Source: Candidatus Kapaibacterium sp.
GTDB taxonomy: Bacteria; Bacteroidota; Ignavibacteria; Palsa-1295
Assembly: GCA_025450975.1 (NCBI GenBank)
Contig: JANWLI010000068.1
Span: forward strand, 1-11,577
Length of the DNA: 11,577 nucleotides
Direction of reading: 5' to 3'
This document shows, piece after piece, positions 1 through 6,969 of the stretch (positions are counted from its first letter, which is position 1; each line of letters begins with the position of its first letter). The position numbers and the translations under genes were made by a program. The notes below the pieces were generated by a model. The model saw only the letters and a list, made by a program, of their open reading frames with translations, ran no database searches and was not told the origin of the DNA.

Positions 1-1261
1 CAGAATCGTCCCACGGTCGGATATCGACCGGGGCTGAAGGGCCGAGGCCGTCAGCAACCAGATCCTGTGCTGCCCTGCGAGCAAAGACAAGCGATTCGAG
101 CAGCGAATTGCTAGCCAGACGGTTCGCTCCGTGCACTCCGGTCATTGCAGCTTCTCCGCAGCAATAGAGCCGCGCAATATCTGTGCGGCCGTTGAGATCG
201 GTCACGACACCGCCACAACTATAGTGAGCTGCCGGGACCACCGGGATCGGTCCTTTCGTGATGTCGATATTATACTCGAGACACTTTGCGTAGATGTTCG
301 GAAATTCTTTACGTGCTTTATCGCGCAAATGCGAGATATCAAGTAAGACATGACTCTCTCCACGCTTCTTCAACTCGGCATCGATCGCCCGGGCGACGAT
401 ATCGCGCGGCGCCAACTCCAGGCGCTCGTCATAATCGACCATGAAGCGCTCGCCTGCAAGATTGAGCAATATTCCCCCTGCTCCGCGAACCGCTTCGGTG
501 ATCAGATAGGAGCGTGAACCTTCGGCATACAAACTTGTCGGATGGAATTGAACGAACTCCATATTCGCTATACGCGCACCGAGCCGATACGCCATGGAAA
601 TGCCATCGCCGGTTGCGATCTGCGGATTTGTCGAGTGCATATAGACCTGTCCGCACCCGCCCGTTGCAAGCATCACAGCATGGCGAGCAAAGGCGGTGTG
701 TACCTTCTTGGTGAGGTCGTCGAGCACATATGCACCGTAGCAAGAGCGCGTCTTGCGTGAGCGCTTCAATAAGTTATGTTCGGAGATGAGCTCAACTGCA
801 TAATGATTTTCCAGTACCTTGATCCGCGGATGAGCAGCCACCGCATCTAAGAGAGTACGTTCCACCTCTTTACCGGTCAGGTCTTTCGTATGCACGATAC
901 GATTCGTGGAATGTCCGCCTTCCTTGCCTAAATGGAGCGTACCTCCCGTGTTCTTCGTAAAGGAAGCGCCGCGATGCATCAGGTCGCGTATGCGCTCCGG
1001 GCCTTCATGAACGAGGACCTTTACGGCGTCTTCGTGACAAAGTCCTGCACCTGCAATAAGCGTATCGCGGATATGCGCCTCGAAACTATCGAAGGGCGCC
1101 ATGACGCCGGCGATCCCTCCCTGTGCATAGTTCGTATTCGACTCGGACCGGTCTTTCTTCGTGATCACCAGGACTTTCAGCTTCGACCGCTCGGCAACTT
1201 CGAGCGCGAACGTCAGCCCTGCCGAGCCGGATCCGAGTACTAACACATCCGTCTTTATCAC
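1..1261 (-). CDS. nadB: L-aspartate oxidase, C-terminal end cut by window edge
   Basis: Flavoenzyme oxidising L-aspartate to iminoaspartate, the first step of de novo NAD synthesis, with NadA as the next enzyme. Reading the minus strand from a GTG at 1261 gives an open frame of about 420 residues that leaves the window without a stop; family members are about 520-540 residues, so the C-terminal helical domain is missing here. Visible signatures are the FAD Rossmann motif GSGSAG at residues 10-15, the SNTNYAQGGIAG stretch near 41-52, KEGGHS near 113-118, HPTSLY near 240, the VARAID arginine near 290, AAHYSCGG near 344-350, and GANRLASNSLLES near 377-389. These cover the substrate-binding His, Arg and Glu positions known from E. 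coli NadB. An in-frame TAA lies eight codons upstream and there is no ATG, so GTG is the only sensible start. No strong Shine-Dalgarno is visible. No nadA or nadC is in view. Confidence 0.95.
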   Translation of the reverse strand, partial: MIKTDVLVLGSGSAGLTFALEVAERSKLKVLVITKKDRSESNTNYAQGGIAGVMAPFDSFEAHIRDTLIAGAGLCHEDAVKVLVHEGPERIRDLMHRGASFTKNTGGTLHLGKEGGHSTNRIVHTKDLTGKEVERTLLDAVAAHPRIKVLENHYAVELISEHNLLKRSRKTRSCYGAYVLDDLTKKVHTAFARHAVMLATGGCGQVYMHSTNPQIATGDGISMAYRLGARIANMEFVQFHPTSLYAEGSRSYLITEAVRGAGGILLNLAGERFMVDYDERLELAPRDIVARAIDAELKKRGESHVLLDISHLRDKARKEFPNIYAKCLEYNIDITKGPIPVVPAAHYSCGGVVTDLNGRTDIARLYCCGEAAMTGVHGANRLASNSLLESLVFARRAAQDLVADGLGPSAPVDIRPWDDS

Positions 1262-1294
1262 GACGCGATTAACAATAAATATTTACAATTCAAT

Positions 1295-1302
1295 CAAATA
1301 TA
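1295..1302 (-). promoter_or_regulatory. Possible TAnnTTTG promoter element of nadB
   Basis: The minus strand reads TATATTTG here, a full match to the Bacteroidota -7 consensus TAnnTTTG. It would start transcription about 30 bases before the nadB GTG. It lies just beyond the T-tract of the preceding terminator, so nadB would need its own promoter at about this place. No good -33 TTTG was found at the usual spacing, and the DNA is AT-rich, so a chance match is possible. Confidence 0.3.
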
Positions 1303-1305
1303 AGC

Positions 1306-1342
1306 AAATAAAAAAAACCCTTGCACGGTTTGTGCAAGGGTT
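1306..1342 (-). terminator. Rho-independent terminator of the beta-barrel operon
   Basis: A perfect 11-bp stem, AACCCTTGCAC pairing with GTGCAAGGGTT around a 5-base GGTTT loop, sits at 1316-1342. Read on the minus strand, it is followed directly by a run of Ts. It begins 23 bases after the stop codon of the preceding minus-strand beta-barrel gene, the right place to end that transcript and insulate nadB. Confidence 0.9.
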
Positions 1343-1364
1343 AAAGAAAAACGGTATTCGTTTT

Positions 1365-2108
1365 TTAGAACTGGATGAGCACGTGCAGGTTTCCTGCTGG
1401 TGCGAAGCCGAACGTCGTAGGTCCTGCTACGTCGACGCTTGAACCGCCTGTGGGTGTGAATGTACCACTTGTGGTAGAGAACCCAAGGGCATATTCAGTA
1501 CCGATGGCAATGTTTTGCGTCAAGTACCAGTCAAACCCAGCAACGGCAGTGACGCCGAACGTATTGAACGTTCGTTCACCTGGTAGACCACCAGTACCTT
1601 GCGGAGCTTGGCCGGAGCCTACAACCTCACCAACAGTATAGCCTGGATTGGTCGTCATATTGTAACCAATACCAGCGCCTATATATGGGGCAATATTATA
1701 GAGCGATCTAAAATAATGCGCCAGACCAACGCCAATTCCATAGGTCGACCGTGTCGAAGACGCCGAATCAGGACCTTCCGTTTCCGTGCCGAAATTCAGC
1801 AGGACACGTAAGGCCAGATTGTTTGCCAGGAAGTGCTGGATACCAAATCGGGCAAGTGCCAGCGAGTTCGTCGTTCCGTTGGCCGATGGGCCATACGGGT
1901 AGACAGCATCTGCGCCTTGAATGGAGAAGAACATGCCGAATGGTAAACCTGATGATTCGTGTCTAAGGAAATGGTCGTCCGCCAGATCCCATTGATCACA
2001 GCCATAGAATCCGTCGCAACCCCAGCAGCCGGTAAAGCCACCGAAGCGCCCGCATCCCACAGCCATGGTCGCCAGGAGCGAATAGAGAACGATTTTCTGA
2101 AATCTCAT
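1365..2108 (-). CDS. Small outer-membrane beta-barrel protein with Cys-rich N-terminus
   Basis: Encodes 247 residues, predicted to be an OmpA-like/PF13505-type beta-barrel in the outer membrane. The N-terminus is basic then hydrophobic and ends in ATMAVGC, which resembles a signal peptidase II lipobox with Cys19, though Ala at -3 is not ideal. A Cys-rich patch follows (Cys 19, 28, 31 and 37). The rest is alternating hydrophobic/polar Gly-rich strands, with VAGFDWYLTQNIAIGTEYALG near the C-terminal third and a final HVLIQF ending in Phe, the usual recognition signal for barrel assembly. It is a paralogue of the gene directly upstream, which has VAGFDWFFTRGIAIGAEWGLG at the same place. The AGGAGG at 2119-2124, 10 bases before ATG, supports the start. 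The 25-base gap to the upstream stop indicates one operon. No specific substrate can be named. Confidence 0.8.
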   Translation of the reverse strand: MRFQKIVLYSLLATMAVGCGRFGGFTGCWGCDGFYGCDQWDLADDHFLRHESSGLPFGMFFSIQGADAVYPYGPSANGTTNSLALARFGIQHFLANNLALRVLLNFGTETEGPDSASSTRSTYGIGVGLAHYFRSLYNIAPYIGAGIGYNMTTNPGYTVGEVVGSGQAPQGTGGLPGERTFNTFGVTAVAGFDWYLTQNIAIGTEYALGFSTTSGTFTPTGGSSVDVAGPTTFGFAPAGNLHVLIQF

Positions 2109-2118
2109 AGGATATTAG

Positions 2119-2124
2119 CCTCCT
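2119..2124 (-). promoter_or_regulatory. Shine-Dalgarno of the downstream beta-barrel gene
   Basis: The minus strand reads AGGAGG, 10 bases before the ATG at 2108 and inside the 25-base gap after the upstream stop. It is a perfect anti-SD match, and most other starts in this window lack one. Confidence 0.75.
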
Positions 2125-2133
2125 AGGAGTTTA

Positions 2134-2808
2134 TCAGAAATAGACAACTGCGTGTACAGCGCCTGATCCGGAGATACCGCCGGATGTATTGGTCATACCG
2201 AGACCGATCGAGCTGCTCGATGGTTCATCGGTAGCGTCTACACCGTCGTCGGTCGAGTTCATCGTGTAGCCGAGGCCCCACTCTGCGCCAATCGCGATCC
2301 CACGTGTGAAGAACCAATCAAAGCCGGCGACGGCCATGATCGTTAACTGGGTTGCGCTTGATTCAGCATCGGTGTCTGTGCCGCCAATATCGGTCGTCGA
2401 TGAGCCACTTGCGAACTTAATTCCGCCTCCGACATAGGGTGAGGTGGAATACAGCGGTCCGAAATGGACTTCAATGATAGCACCAATACCGAAGGCCATC
2501 TGTGAGGTGCCCAGGCTATCCAGGCCGTCACTTGTCGAACCAAAGGCGAGAAGCACTTTCGCAGCAAGGTCATCGCTAAGGTAATACTTCAAACCCGCAC
2601 CGGCTACGGGGACTGAGCCGCCAACCGAACCGATCGCAGGAGCTGTCGGCCCAAAGGCGCCTAAACCGGAGATGTTAAATACGAAAGCTGCCGAACCCGA
2701 CTTCGTGATCGGCCGAATGATGTTGCTCTCATCCTGTGCCGTGGCTGATAATGCCAAGCCAGATACAAGAATAAAAGCAGCAAAGAACTTCGTAAGAGAA
2801 CGAGACAT
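2134..2808 (-). CDS. Small outer-membrane beta-barrel protein, first gene of the pair
   Basis: Encodes 224 residues from the ATG at 2808. A longer frame with an ATG at 2880 exists, but the start at 2808 has AGGAGG six bases upstream and begins a textbook signal peptide (MSRSLTKFFAAF..., cleavage likely after SATA or ATAQ), so the extra 24 residues are rejected. The mature part is Gly/Ser-rich with alternating beta strands and ends in AVHAVVYF, a C-terminal Phe typical of outer-membrane barrels. The family is the generic OmpA-like/PF13505 barrel. It is clearly related to the downstream gene, sharing the VAGFDW...IAIG.E..LG block and the FG...DGLDS/EGPDS region. Unlike its partner, it has an ordinary signal peptidase I leader and no Cys-rich patch. 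Function beyond being a membrane barrel is unknown. Confidence 0.82.
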   Translation of the reverse strand: MSRSLTKFFAAFILVSGLALSATAQDESNIIRPITKSGSAAFVFNISGLGAFGPTAPAIGSVGGSVPVAGAGLKYYLSDDLAAKVLLAFGSTSDGLDSLGTSQMAFGIGAIIEVHFGPLYSTSPYVGGGIKFASGSSTTDIGGTDTDAESSATQLTIMAVAGFDWFFTRGIAIGAEWGLGYTMNSTDDGVDATDEPSSSSIGLGMTNTSGGISGSGAVHAVVYF

Positions 2809-2813
2809 GAGTT

Positions 2814-2820
2814 TCCTCCT
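2814..2820 (-). promoter_or_regulatory. Shine-Dalgarno that fixes the start of the first beta-barrel gene
   Basis: The minus strand reads TTAGGAGGAAACTCATG, with AGGAGG six bases before the ATG at 2808. This favours 2808 over the upstream in-frame ATG at 2880, which has no such site and would bury the signal peptide. Confidence 0.8.
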
Positions 2821-2848
2821 AAGCTGTTGATGTGAAATACAATTAAAA

Positions 2849-2854
2849 ATTATA
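2849..2854 (-). promoter_or_regulatory. Possible -10 box for the beta-barrel operon
   Basis: TATAAT on the minus strand lies about 40 bases upstream of the first beta-barrel ATG. No convincing -35 is seen at 16-18 bases; the closest is ATGACG at a 20-base spacer. The DNA is very AT-rich, so this is tentative. Confidence 0.3.
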
Positions 2855-2927
2855 TAACAGCTCGTTTTATATGCCGTCATATATTACTACTAAAATAAGA
2901 CTTAAATTGACTCAAAACAAACAAGTT

Positions 2928-2953
2928 ATCCACTTTTTTTAAGAAGTGTGGAT
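2928..2953 (-). terminator. Weak hairpin after coaE, possible terminator
   Basis: ATCCAC and GTGGAT (2928-2933 and 2948-2953) form an inverted repeat 28 bases beyond the coaE stop. On the minus strand the 3' arm is followed by the T-rich stretch AACTTGTTTGTTTTG. The stem is only 6 bp (8 with a bulge) and there is no uninterrupted T-run, so it may not terminate well. Confidence 0.35.
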
Positions 2954-2980
2954 TTTTCGTATATTCACAATTCTGGCGAA

Positions 2981-3649
2981 TTAGCTCTTTTTCGGCCCTT
3001 GACCAACTGCTCCCATACGCAAGGGGTATCGGGGTAAGGTCGTCGGTGCTGTGATCCGTATAAGTGCTCCAAGCTTCCGGCATCGCTTCTCAAATTCATC
3101 GAGCGGGCAGTCATTGGTCAGCACATAATCGGCATCCTCTTTCCACTCCTCGCCAAAGTTCTGGACCTTCAGCCGTTTCTCAACTTCCTCAGCCGAGAAT
3201 TTACCGGAGGCCACAGCATTCGCCTTGATCTTCTCCTCCGAAGCATCGACTAAGACAAGCATGTCGAACATCGCATCGTAGCCCGTCTGATAGAGGATCG
3301 CAGACTCAACGCCAACGATCTTCCCATACGTCGTGGCAGCAAAACGTGCGTCCATCAACTCCCAGACTGCCGTATGAACGACCGCTTCGAGTTCGGTCTT
3401 TAATTTAGGATTGGAAAAGATCGTCTTCCCCACATGCTCCGTATTGAGTTTGCCATCGAGATAGGCATCGGTGCCGAGGACCTGTATCAGGGACTTACGA
3501 ACCTGCTCTTCACCTTCCATCACTTCGCGGGCCATCGAATCGGCATCCATGATCTCGATGCCCATTTCGCGCAAGATACGTGAAAGGGTGGATTTACCAC
3601 TGGCGATCTTTCCGGTAATACCAAGACGAACTGCGCGATAGGAAGGCAA
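2981..3649 (-). CDS. coaE: Dephospho-CoA kinase
   Basis: Cytoplasmic kinase for the last step of coenzyme A synthesis, phosphorylating the 3'-hydroxyl of dephospho-CoA with ATP. The 222-residue length is close to the usual 200-210, with a slightly longer tail. Visible motifs are the P-loop GKIASGKS at residues 13-20 within GITGKIASGKST, the DAD motif at 35-37 (DADSMAREVM), the ESAILYQTGYDAMFD segment matching the family's PLLFE.G.D..FD region, the lid-region VEKRLKVQ with its conserved Arg and Gln, and DYVLTND near the C-terminus. The P-loop is unusual in having Lys where most family members have Gly (GITGK versus GLTGG). The start is TTG at 3649: no ATG or GTG is seen nearby, the frame stays open upstream, and beginning here puts the P-loop at the normal distance from the N-terminus. 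The exact start is less sure than the gene. Confidence 0.92.
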   Translation of the reverse strand: MPSYRAVRLGITGKIASGKSTLSRILREMGIEIMDADSMAREVMEGEEQVRKSLIQVLGTDAYLDGKLNTEHVGKTIFSNPKLKTELEAVVHTAVWELMDARFAATTYGKIVGVESAILYQTGYDAMFDMLVLVDASEEKIKANAVASGKFSAEEVEKRLKVQNFGEEWKEDADYVLTNDCPLDEFEKRCRKLGALIRITAPTTLPRYPLRMGAVGQGPKKS

Positions 3650-4151
3650 GGGATGGGCGCTAAAGGTTTGTGAAAGAAATAATAAAAAGCGTACGAAGAG
3701 AAGGTAGGCGGATAGTCTCCCGGGATGTCCAGAAACGCTTCATACCTTTATACCCTTGCACGTTGCGCGAGCGCTACGCGGAGGGGCGGGTGTGTTGCGT
3801 TTCTGACGAACAGGAGTTGAACCCTGTTCCAACAAGGGCTTAAAGAACCTGAATGCCCACACACATTGGGTGCTGCTCCGTACTCTTTTACTTCCACTGT
3901 CCTCACCATGCGGACCGGCAAAAGCCGGCCGGCGATGGAGTCTTGGTGTCCCGCTAAAAGCGGGTGAGGCCTGTAATCGAATCCAGAAGATTAAGCTCCC
4001 TATGGAAAAAGAATGTTGGTTCTTTTTTGCGTTGTTATCCGCAGAAAACTACCACGCTGCACCTTCTTTCCGTACGCTTTCAATGAGCTTCGTATCTCTA
4101 CTACAAACTTACGAAACGGAGAGTTCGTGAAGAACAAATAATTGACACGAA
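3650..4151. other. Gap of about 500 bases without a convincing gene; perfect inverted repeats
   Basis: This stretch lies between the coaE start and the porin stop. An 86-codon plus-strand frame inside (3870-4130) has no family resemblance and no ribosome site, so I do not call it. The gap is rich in exact inverted repeats: CAGAAACGC at 3730-3738 with GCGTTTCTG at 3797-3805; GAACAGG at 3808-3814 with CCTGTTC at 3823-3829; a closing CCTCA/TGAGG pair at 3901-3905 and 3965-3969 enclosing hairpins at 3915-3928 (CCGGC/GCCGG, AAAA loop) and 3950-3964 (CCCGC/GCGGG, TAAAA loop); and an AT stem AAAAAGAA/TTCTTTTT at 4006-4027. It could be a structured RNA, the leader of coaE, the trailer of the porin operon, or a dispersed non-autonomous repeat. 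I do not recognise tmRNA, RNase P RNA, SRP RNA or a tRNA in it. Confidence 0.45.
3901..3969. repeat. Nested inverted repeats forming a compact three-stem fold
   Basis: An outer stem of CCTCA (3901-3905) and TGAGG (3965-3969) encloses two GC-rich hairpins with A-rich loops on the plus strand, CCGGC-AAAA-GCCGG (3915-3928) and CCCGC-TAAAA-GCGGG (3950-3964). The second hairpin abuts the outer stem. An alternative pairing, CACCA (3904-3908) with TGGTG (3944-3948), is also possible. The strand cannot be told, because both strands fold. Confidence 0.55.
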
Positions 4152-5360
4152 TTAAAAATAGGCCGCGATCCCAAATAACAGGGCCGAGGCATAGGCCGGC
4201 GGATTTCCGAGCAGGTCTGTGATAATGCTATACTTATAATTCGCTTTGATCACGACTGGTGCCGAAGGCCGGAAGGCGATCCCGCCCGTAAACGAGGTGA
4301 CCTCATCGCCGATGGCATCGCCGGTTTCGTTGAATGTGCCGTCGTTAAGGTCGACATACTCTCCACGCAGAGCAAGTGCCAGGGTCGCATTATCGAATAC
4401 TAAGACCGGTCCCTCGTAAAACCGCTGCACCACATCGACATACCCACCCCACTGCTTCGAACCGAATTGTTGTGAGTATGTGGACGGGACGTCGAGGCTG
4501 ACAAATGCGACCTCGCCGCGAAGCTCTGTTGATGAAGTGATCGAAGCATTGAGGTCAACGGCAAGTACATTGAGGCTTCGCTTCTCATCGACTTCGACGC
4601 CATCGATCTGCCACTCATTATAGACTCCCGTCATATAAGAGATCCCAAGTTCTCCAACATTGCGAAGTTTCGCAGCAACTTTGCCGGTGAACATCGGCAA
4701 GCCGCTATGGCTCTCTTCGAATTTCTCTACGTTCACCTTCCCTGCTGCCAGCGATGTCCTGTTAAGATCGTTATCGATTACTGCCTCGTCAAAGCCATTT
4801 GTCAGATAGACTTCATAGCCGAAGGAGAGGTCGGAGGCAAATGCCTTTCCATACAGACCGACGCCGACATTCGAGAGTGTAGCTCCAAGTAACTCCACTG
4901 CCTCGATCGGGCGATCGACAAAGTCCCACTGCGGGCCATCGTGTTTCTGGTTAAATGCGCCGATCGGATTGACGACAATGCCGCCGCGAACATTCGCCAG
5001 CGGATGCAGCATCAGGTCAACCGCAGCATACTCGATGTTGATCTCTTTCGTCCCATCCTCGAACTCGATCTCGGTGAGAAACCGGATGTTCGGCGATATC
5101 GTCGACGAAGCGAAAAGCGTCAGCCGGCGGAATTGAAAGGAGAAGCCTTCTTCGATGCCATCGGTGCCTGCGTACAAGGTATTGGCCTCCATGTAGCCAC
5201 CAAGCGCCAGTGACGAGCTTGCACCGGAAAGGAATGGCCGGTCGTAGTTAGCCTCGAAGTTCATCGTTGAGTCGTCTGCCTGCTGGCCAAGCGAATCGGT
5301 TTGCGCCAAGAGTAACGAAGATGACAGCACGCAGAGCGTGATAAGTAACGATCGTATCAT
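4152..5360 (-). CDS. Outer-membrane porin, OprO/OprP (phosphate-selective porin)-like
   Basis: A 402-residue predicted 16-stranded-type porin. It begins with a signal peptide (MIRSLLITLCVLSSSLLLAQ, cleavage near residue 19-20). The mature protein shows the pattern of the OprO/OprP family: LALGGYMEANTLY, then FQFRRLTLFASSTISPNIRFLTEIEFE, then VRGGIVVNPIGAFNQKHDGPQWDFVDRP, which matches the family's early-strand R.G....P.G..N..H....WDFVDRP style. It ends in GIAAYF with terminal Phe. The substrate is not predictable: family members carry phosphate, polyphosphate or other anions. The start ATG lies only 4 bases after the Rieske stop and lacks a Shine-Dalgarno, so translation is probably coupled. 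It is the last gene of the DHOR-Rieske-porin operon. Confidence 0.82.
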   Translation of the reverse strand: MIRSLLITLCVLSSSLLLAQTDSLGQQADDSTMNFEANYDRPFLSGASSSLALGGYMEANTLYAGTDGIEEGFSFQFRRLTLFASSTISPNIRFLTEIEFEDGTKEINIEYAAVDLMLHPLANVRGGIVVNPIGAFNQKHDGPQWDFVDRPIEAVELLGATLSNVGVGLYGKAFASDLSFGYEVYLTNGFDEAVIDNDLNRTSLAAGKVNVEKFEESHSGLPMFTGKVAAKLRNVGELGISYMTGVYNEWQIDGVEVDEKRSLNVLAVDLNASITSSTELRGEVAFVSLDVPSTYSQQFGSKQWGGYVDVVQRFYEGPVLVFDNATLALALRGEYVDLNDGTFNETGDAIGDEVTSFTGGIAFRPSAPVVIKANYKYSIITDLLGNPPAYASALLFGIAAYF

Positions 5361-5364
5361 GAGA

Positions 5365-5760
5365 TCAGGAGAGATGAATGTGGAGTATATCCTTCAACGC
5401 CGTCGTACGGAATTGAAGCAGATTTTTTGTTGCCGGGCCGGCTAAAACACGGCCGTTTGCCGCGAACTCACTGCCGTGACATGGGCATGCCATCACGCTG
5501 CCTTCGAGTTGCAGCTCGCAGCCCTTATGCGTACACTCCCCGAGAAAAGCACTGAATGTACCACTAGACTCGCGAAAGACATAGATCGGAAATGCATGGC
5601 GTTTCGAACGAACAGTGGCAATGCCGGCATTTGGGAAATTAGCGATGTCGACGATCAGAATATCCCCCTCTTCTTTTACTGCGAACGATCGATAGCCACC
5701 GCCGCATCCTGCAAGAATGGGGAGCGTTATAAGTAATTCCAGGGCTTCGCGTCTATTCAC
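5365..5760 (-). CDS. Rieske [2Fe-2S] protein, probable Tat-exported lipoprotein
   Basis: A 131-residue one-domain Rieske protein. The cluster-binding motifs are C76-T-H78-K-G-C81 and C92-P-C94-H95-G-S. Cys76 and Cys92 with His78 and His95 would bind the 2Fe-2S cluster, and Cys81 and Cys94 would form the disulfide seen in high-potential bc-type Rieske proteins. AGPATKNL at 107-114 resembles the Pro-containing loop of that class. The N-terminus has Arg-Arg at 3-4 followed by a hydrophobic stretch and the lipobox LAGC with Cys19, so a Tat-type lipoprotein leader is likely; the Arg-Arg context (NRREAL) is not a perfect Tat motif. The start is GTG at 5760, sharing its G with the TAG stop of the upstream di-heme gene (TAGTG), which implies coupled translation. 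No cytochrome b gene is nearby, so it is probably not part of a bc complex. Confidence 0.9.
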   Translation of the reverse strand: MNRREALELLITLPILAGCGGGYRSFAVKEEGDILIVDIANFPNAGIATVRSKRHAFPIYVFRESSGTFSAFLGECTHKGCELQLEGSVMACPCHGSEFAANGRVLAGPATKNLLQFRTTALKDILHIHLS

Positions 5761-6965
5761 TATAGTGAGCGTAGGAAATCCAGAAGAGCCTGCTTATCGC
5801 CGTCAGATAACTTCTTAAACTCCGAGCGGCTCTTGTCGCCTTCTCCGCCATGAAGCAAAATTGCAGCTTCAAGCGAGTGCGCTCTGCCATCGTGCATGAG
5901 GAAGAGTCTTCCGCCCTGTGAATTTTCCGAAAGGCCGAGCCCCCAGAGCGGCGGCGTGCGCCACTCCGGGTTCGTAGCACTTCCTTCTGTGTATCCATCG
6001 TCAAGTTCAGGTCCCATGTCGTGAAGAAGCAGATCCGTGTATGGATGGATCTCTTTCTGCGATAGCGGCGCGATCGGGCTGAAGCCCGTCTTCAACGTTT
6101 CACGATGACACTTCTCGCAACCGATCTGCGAAAAGAGCAGCTTCCCTTTTTCGACAGATGCCGCACTACGTTGGAGCGGAGCTTTTAAGGTTTGCAAATA
6201 GAATACGACGGCATTCACATCCTCATCCGTCACTACCGGACCGCCGGATGGGACGGGATGCGTGCCCGCAGCATAATTGATTGGGTTCGTGGGCAGGAAT
6301 GTTGACGTAATCCCCATATCCTGATTATAGGCTGTAACTGTCTGCTGAAAAAGATTATGTGTGCTTGCCTTCTTCCCGAATCGTCCGATATACTTACCAT
6401 TCTGTGAGATCGCATTCGGCACAGGCGTGATGAATGAGGGGATCGTATTCCAGTTCGGCACTCCGGAAATACCATCGCCATCGGCATCGTCAGGATCGGC
6501 CATAGCAAGAATATCTGCGTCGGAAACAAGCTCGATAAAACCTAATCCTGTGACCGCAGGTGGCGTAAAGCTGCTATGCGGTGCACCGGATGGCAATGCC
6601 TCGGGCGCAAAGCCGGGGATCGCCCTATTCTGCAATTGCGGAGCGCCTAAGAACTGATTGCCCGCACCATCGGAGTGGGAGTACCTGGTAAGCGTTGTGA
6701 ACGGATGTCCCTTGCCATCACCAGCGTGACAGGCGCCACACGACGAAGCTACAAAGCATGGTCCCAGGCCTGTTTCTGCTGTGAAGAGCTGGTCGTTGAA
6801 GGCAGCGTCGCCTTCGATATGCATCCGACGCTGCGATTGGTCTAGGCCTTCGAGGGCGCCGTCAAGCGTCTCCTCCGATGGGATGGCCGCCGGCAGAAAC
6901 GCATCGCAGGCTCCAAGGAACAAGGCCAGAGCGCACAGGCCGCTATAGAACACGAAATTTCTCAT
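5760..6965 (-). CDS. Di-heme cytochrome c lipoprotein, DHOR family (DUF1111/PF06537)
   Basis: A 401-residue envelope cytochrome of the di-heme oxidoreductase (putative peroxidase, also called thiol oxidoreductase) family. The N-terminus is a lipoprotein leader ending LFLGAC with Cys20. Two c-type heme sites are visible: CGACH at residues 76-80 and CEKCH at 283-287. Other blocks I associate with the family are GKYIGRFGKKA near 190-200, the LPTNP stretch near 224, YTDLLLHDMGPEL at 309-321, EWRTPPLWGLG at 335-344 and FLMHDGRA at 355-361. The reaction of this family is not settled. Its genes often sit near iron-uptake or imelysin-type genes, which fits the divergent DtxR-type regulator here. It is first in the operon with the Rieske protein and porin. 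Start: ATG at 6965, 4 bases after a TATATTTG element, so a leaderless message is possible. Confidence 0.88.
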   Translation of the reverse strand: MRNFVFYSGLCALALFLGACDAFLPAAIPSEETLDGALEGLDQSQRRMHIEGDAAFNDQLFTAETGLGPCFVASSCGACHAGDGKGHPFTTLTRYSHSDGAGNQFLGAPQLQNRAIPGFAPEALPSGAPHSSFTPPAVTGLGFIELVSDADILAMADPDDADGDGISGVPNWNTIPSFITPVPNAISQNGKYIGRFGKKASTHNLFQQTVTAYNQDMGITSTFLPTNPINYAAGTHPVPSGGPVVTDEDVNAVVFYLQTLKAPLQRSAASVEKGKLLFSQIGCEKCHRETLKTGFSPIAPLSQKEIHPYTDLLLHDMGPELDDGYTEGSATNPEWRTPPLWGLGLSENSQGGRLFLMHDGRAHSLEAAILLHGGEGDKSRSEFKKLSDGDKQALLDFLRSL

Positions 6966-6969
6966 TTGG

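Noticed and set aside
2809..2880. N-terminal extension of the first barrel gene to the ATG at 2880
   Set aside because: It would place an AT-rich 24-residue stretch before a normal signal peptide, while the AGGAGG six bases before the ATG at 2808 marks the real start.
3808..3829. tRNA or tmRNA T-arm, because the minus strand reads GTTCAACTC inside a stem
   Set aside because: The 7-bp stem pairs one base out of register with a real T-arm (8-base loop), and no acceptor, D-arm, anticodon arm or CCA is found around it.
3870..4130. 86-codon plus-strand frame in the coaE-porin gap
   Set aside because: It spans the inverted repeats, has odd composition, no ribosome-binding site and no family resemblance.
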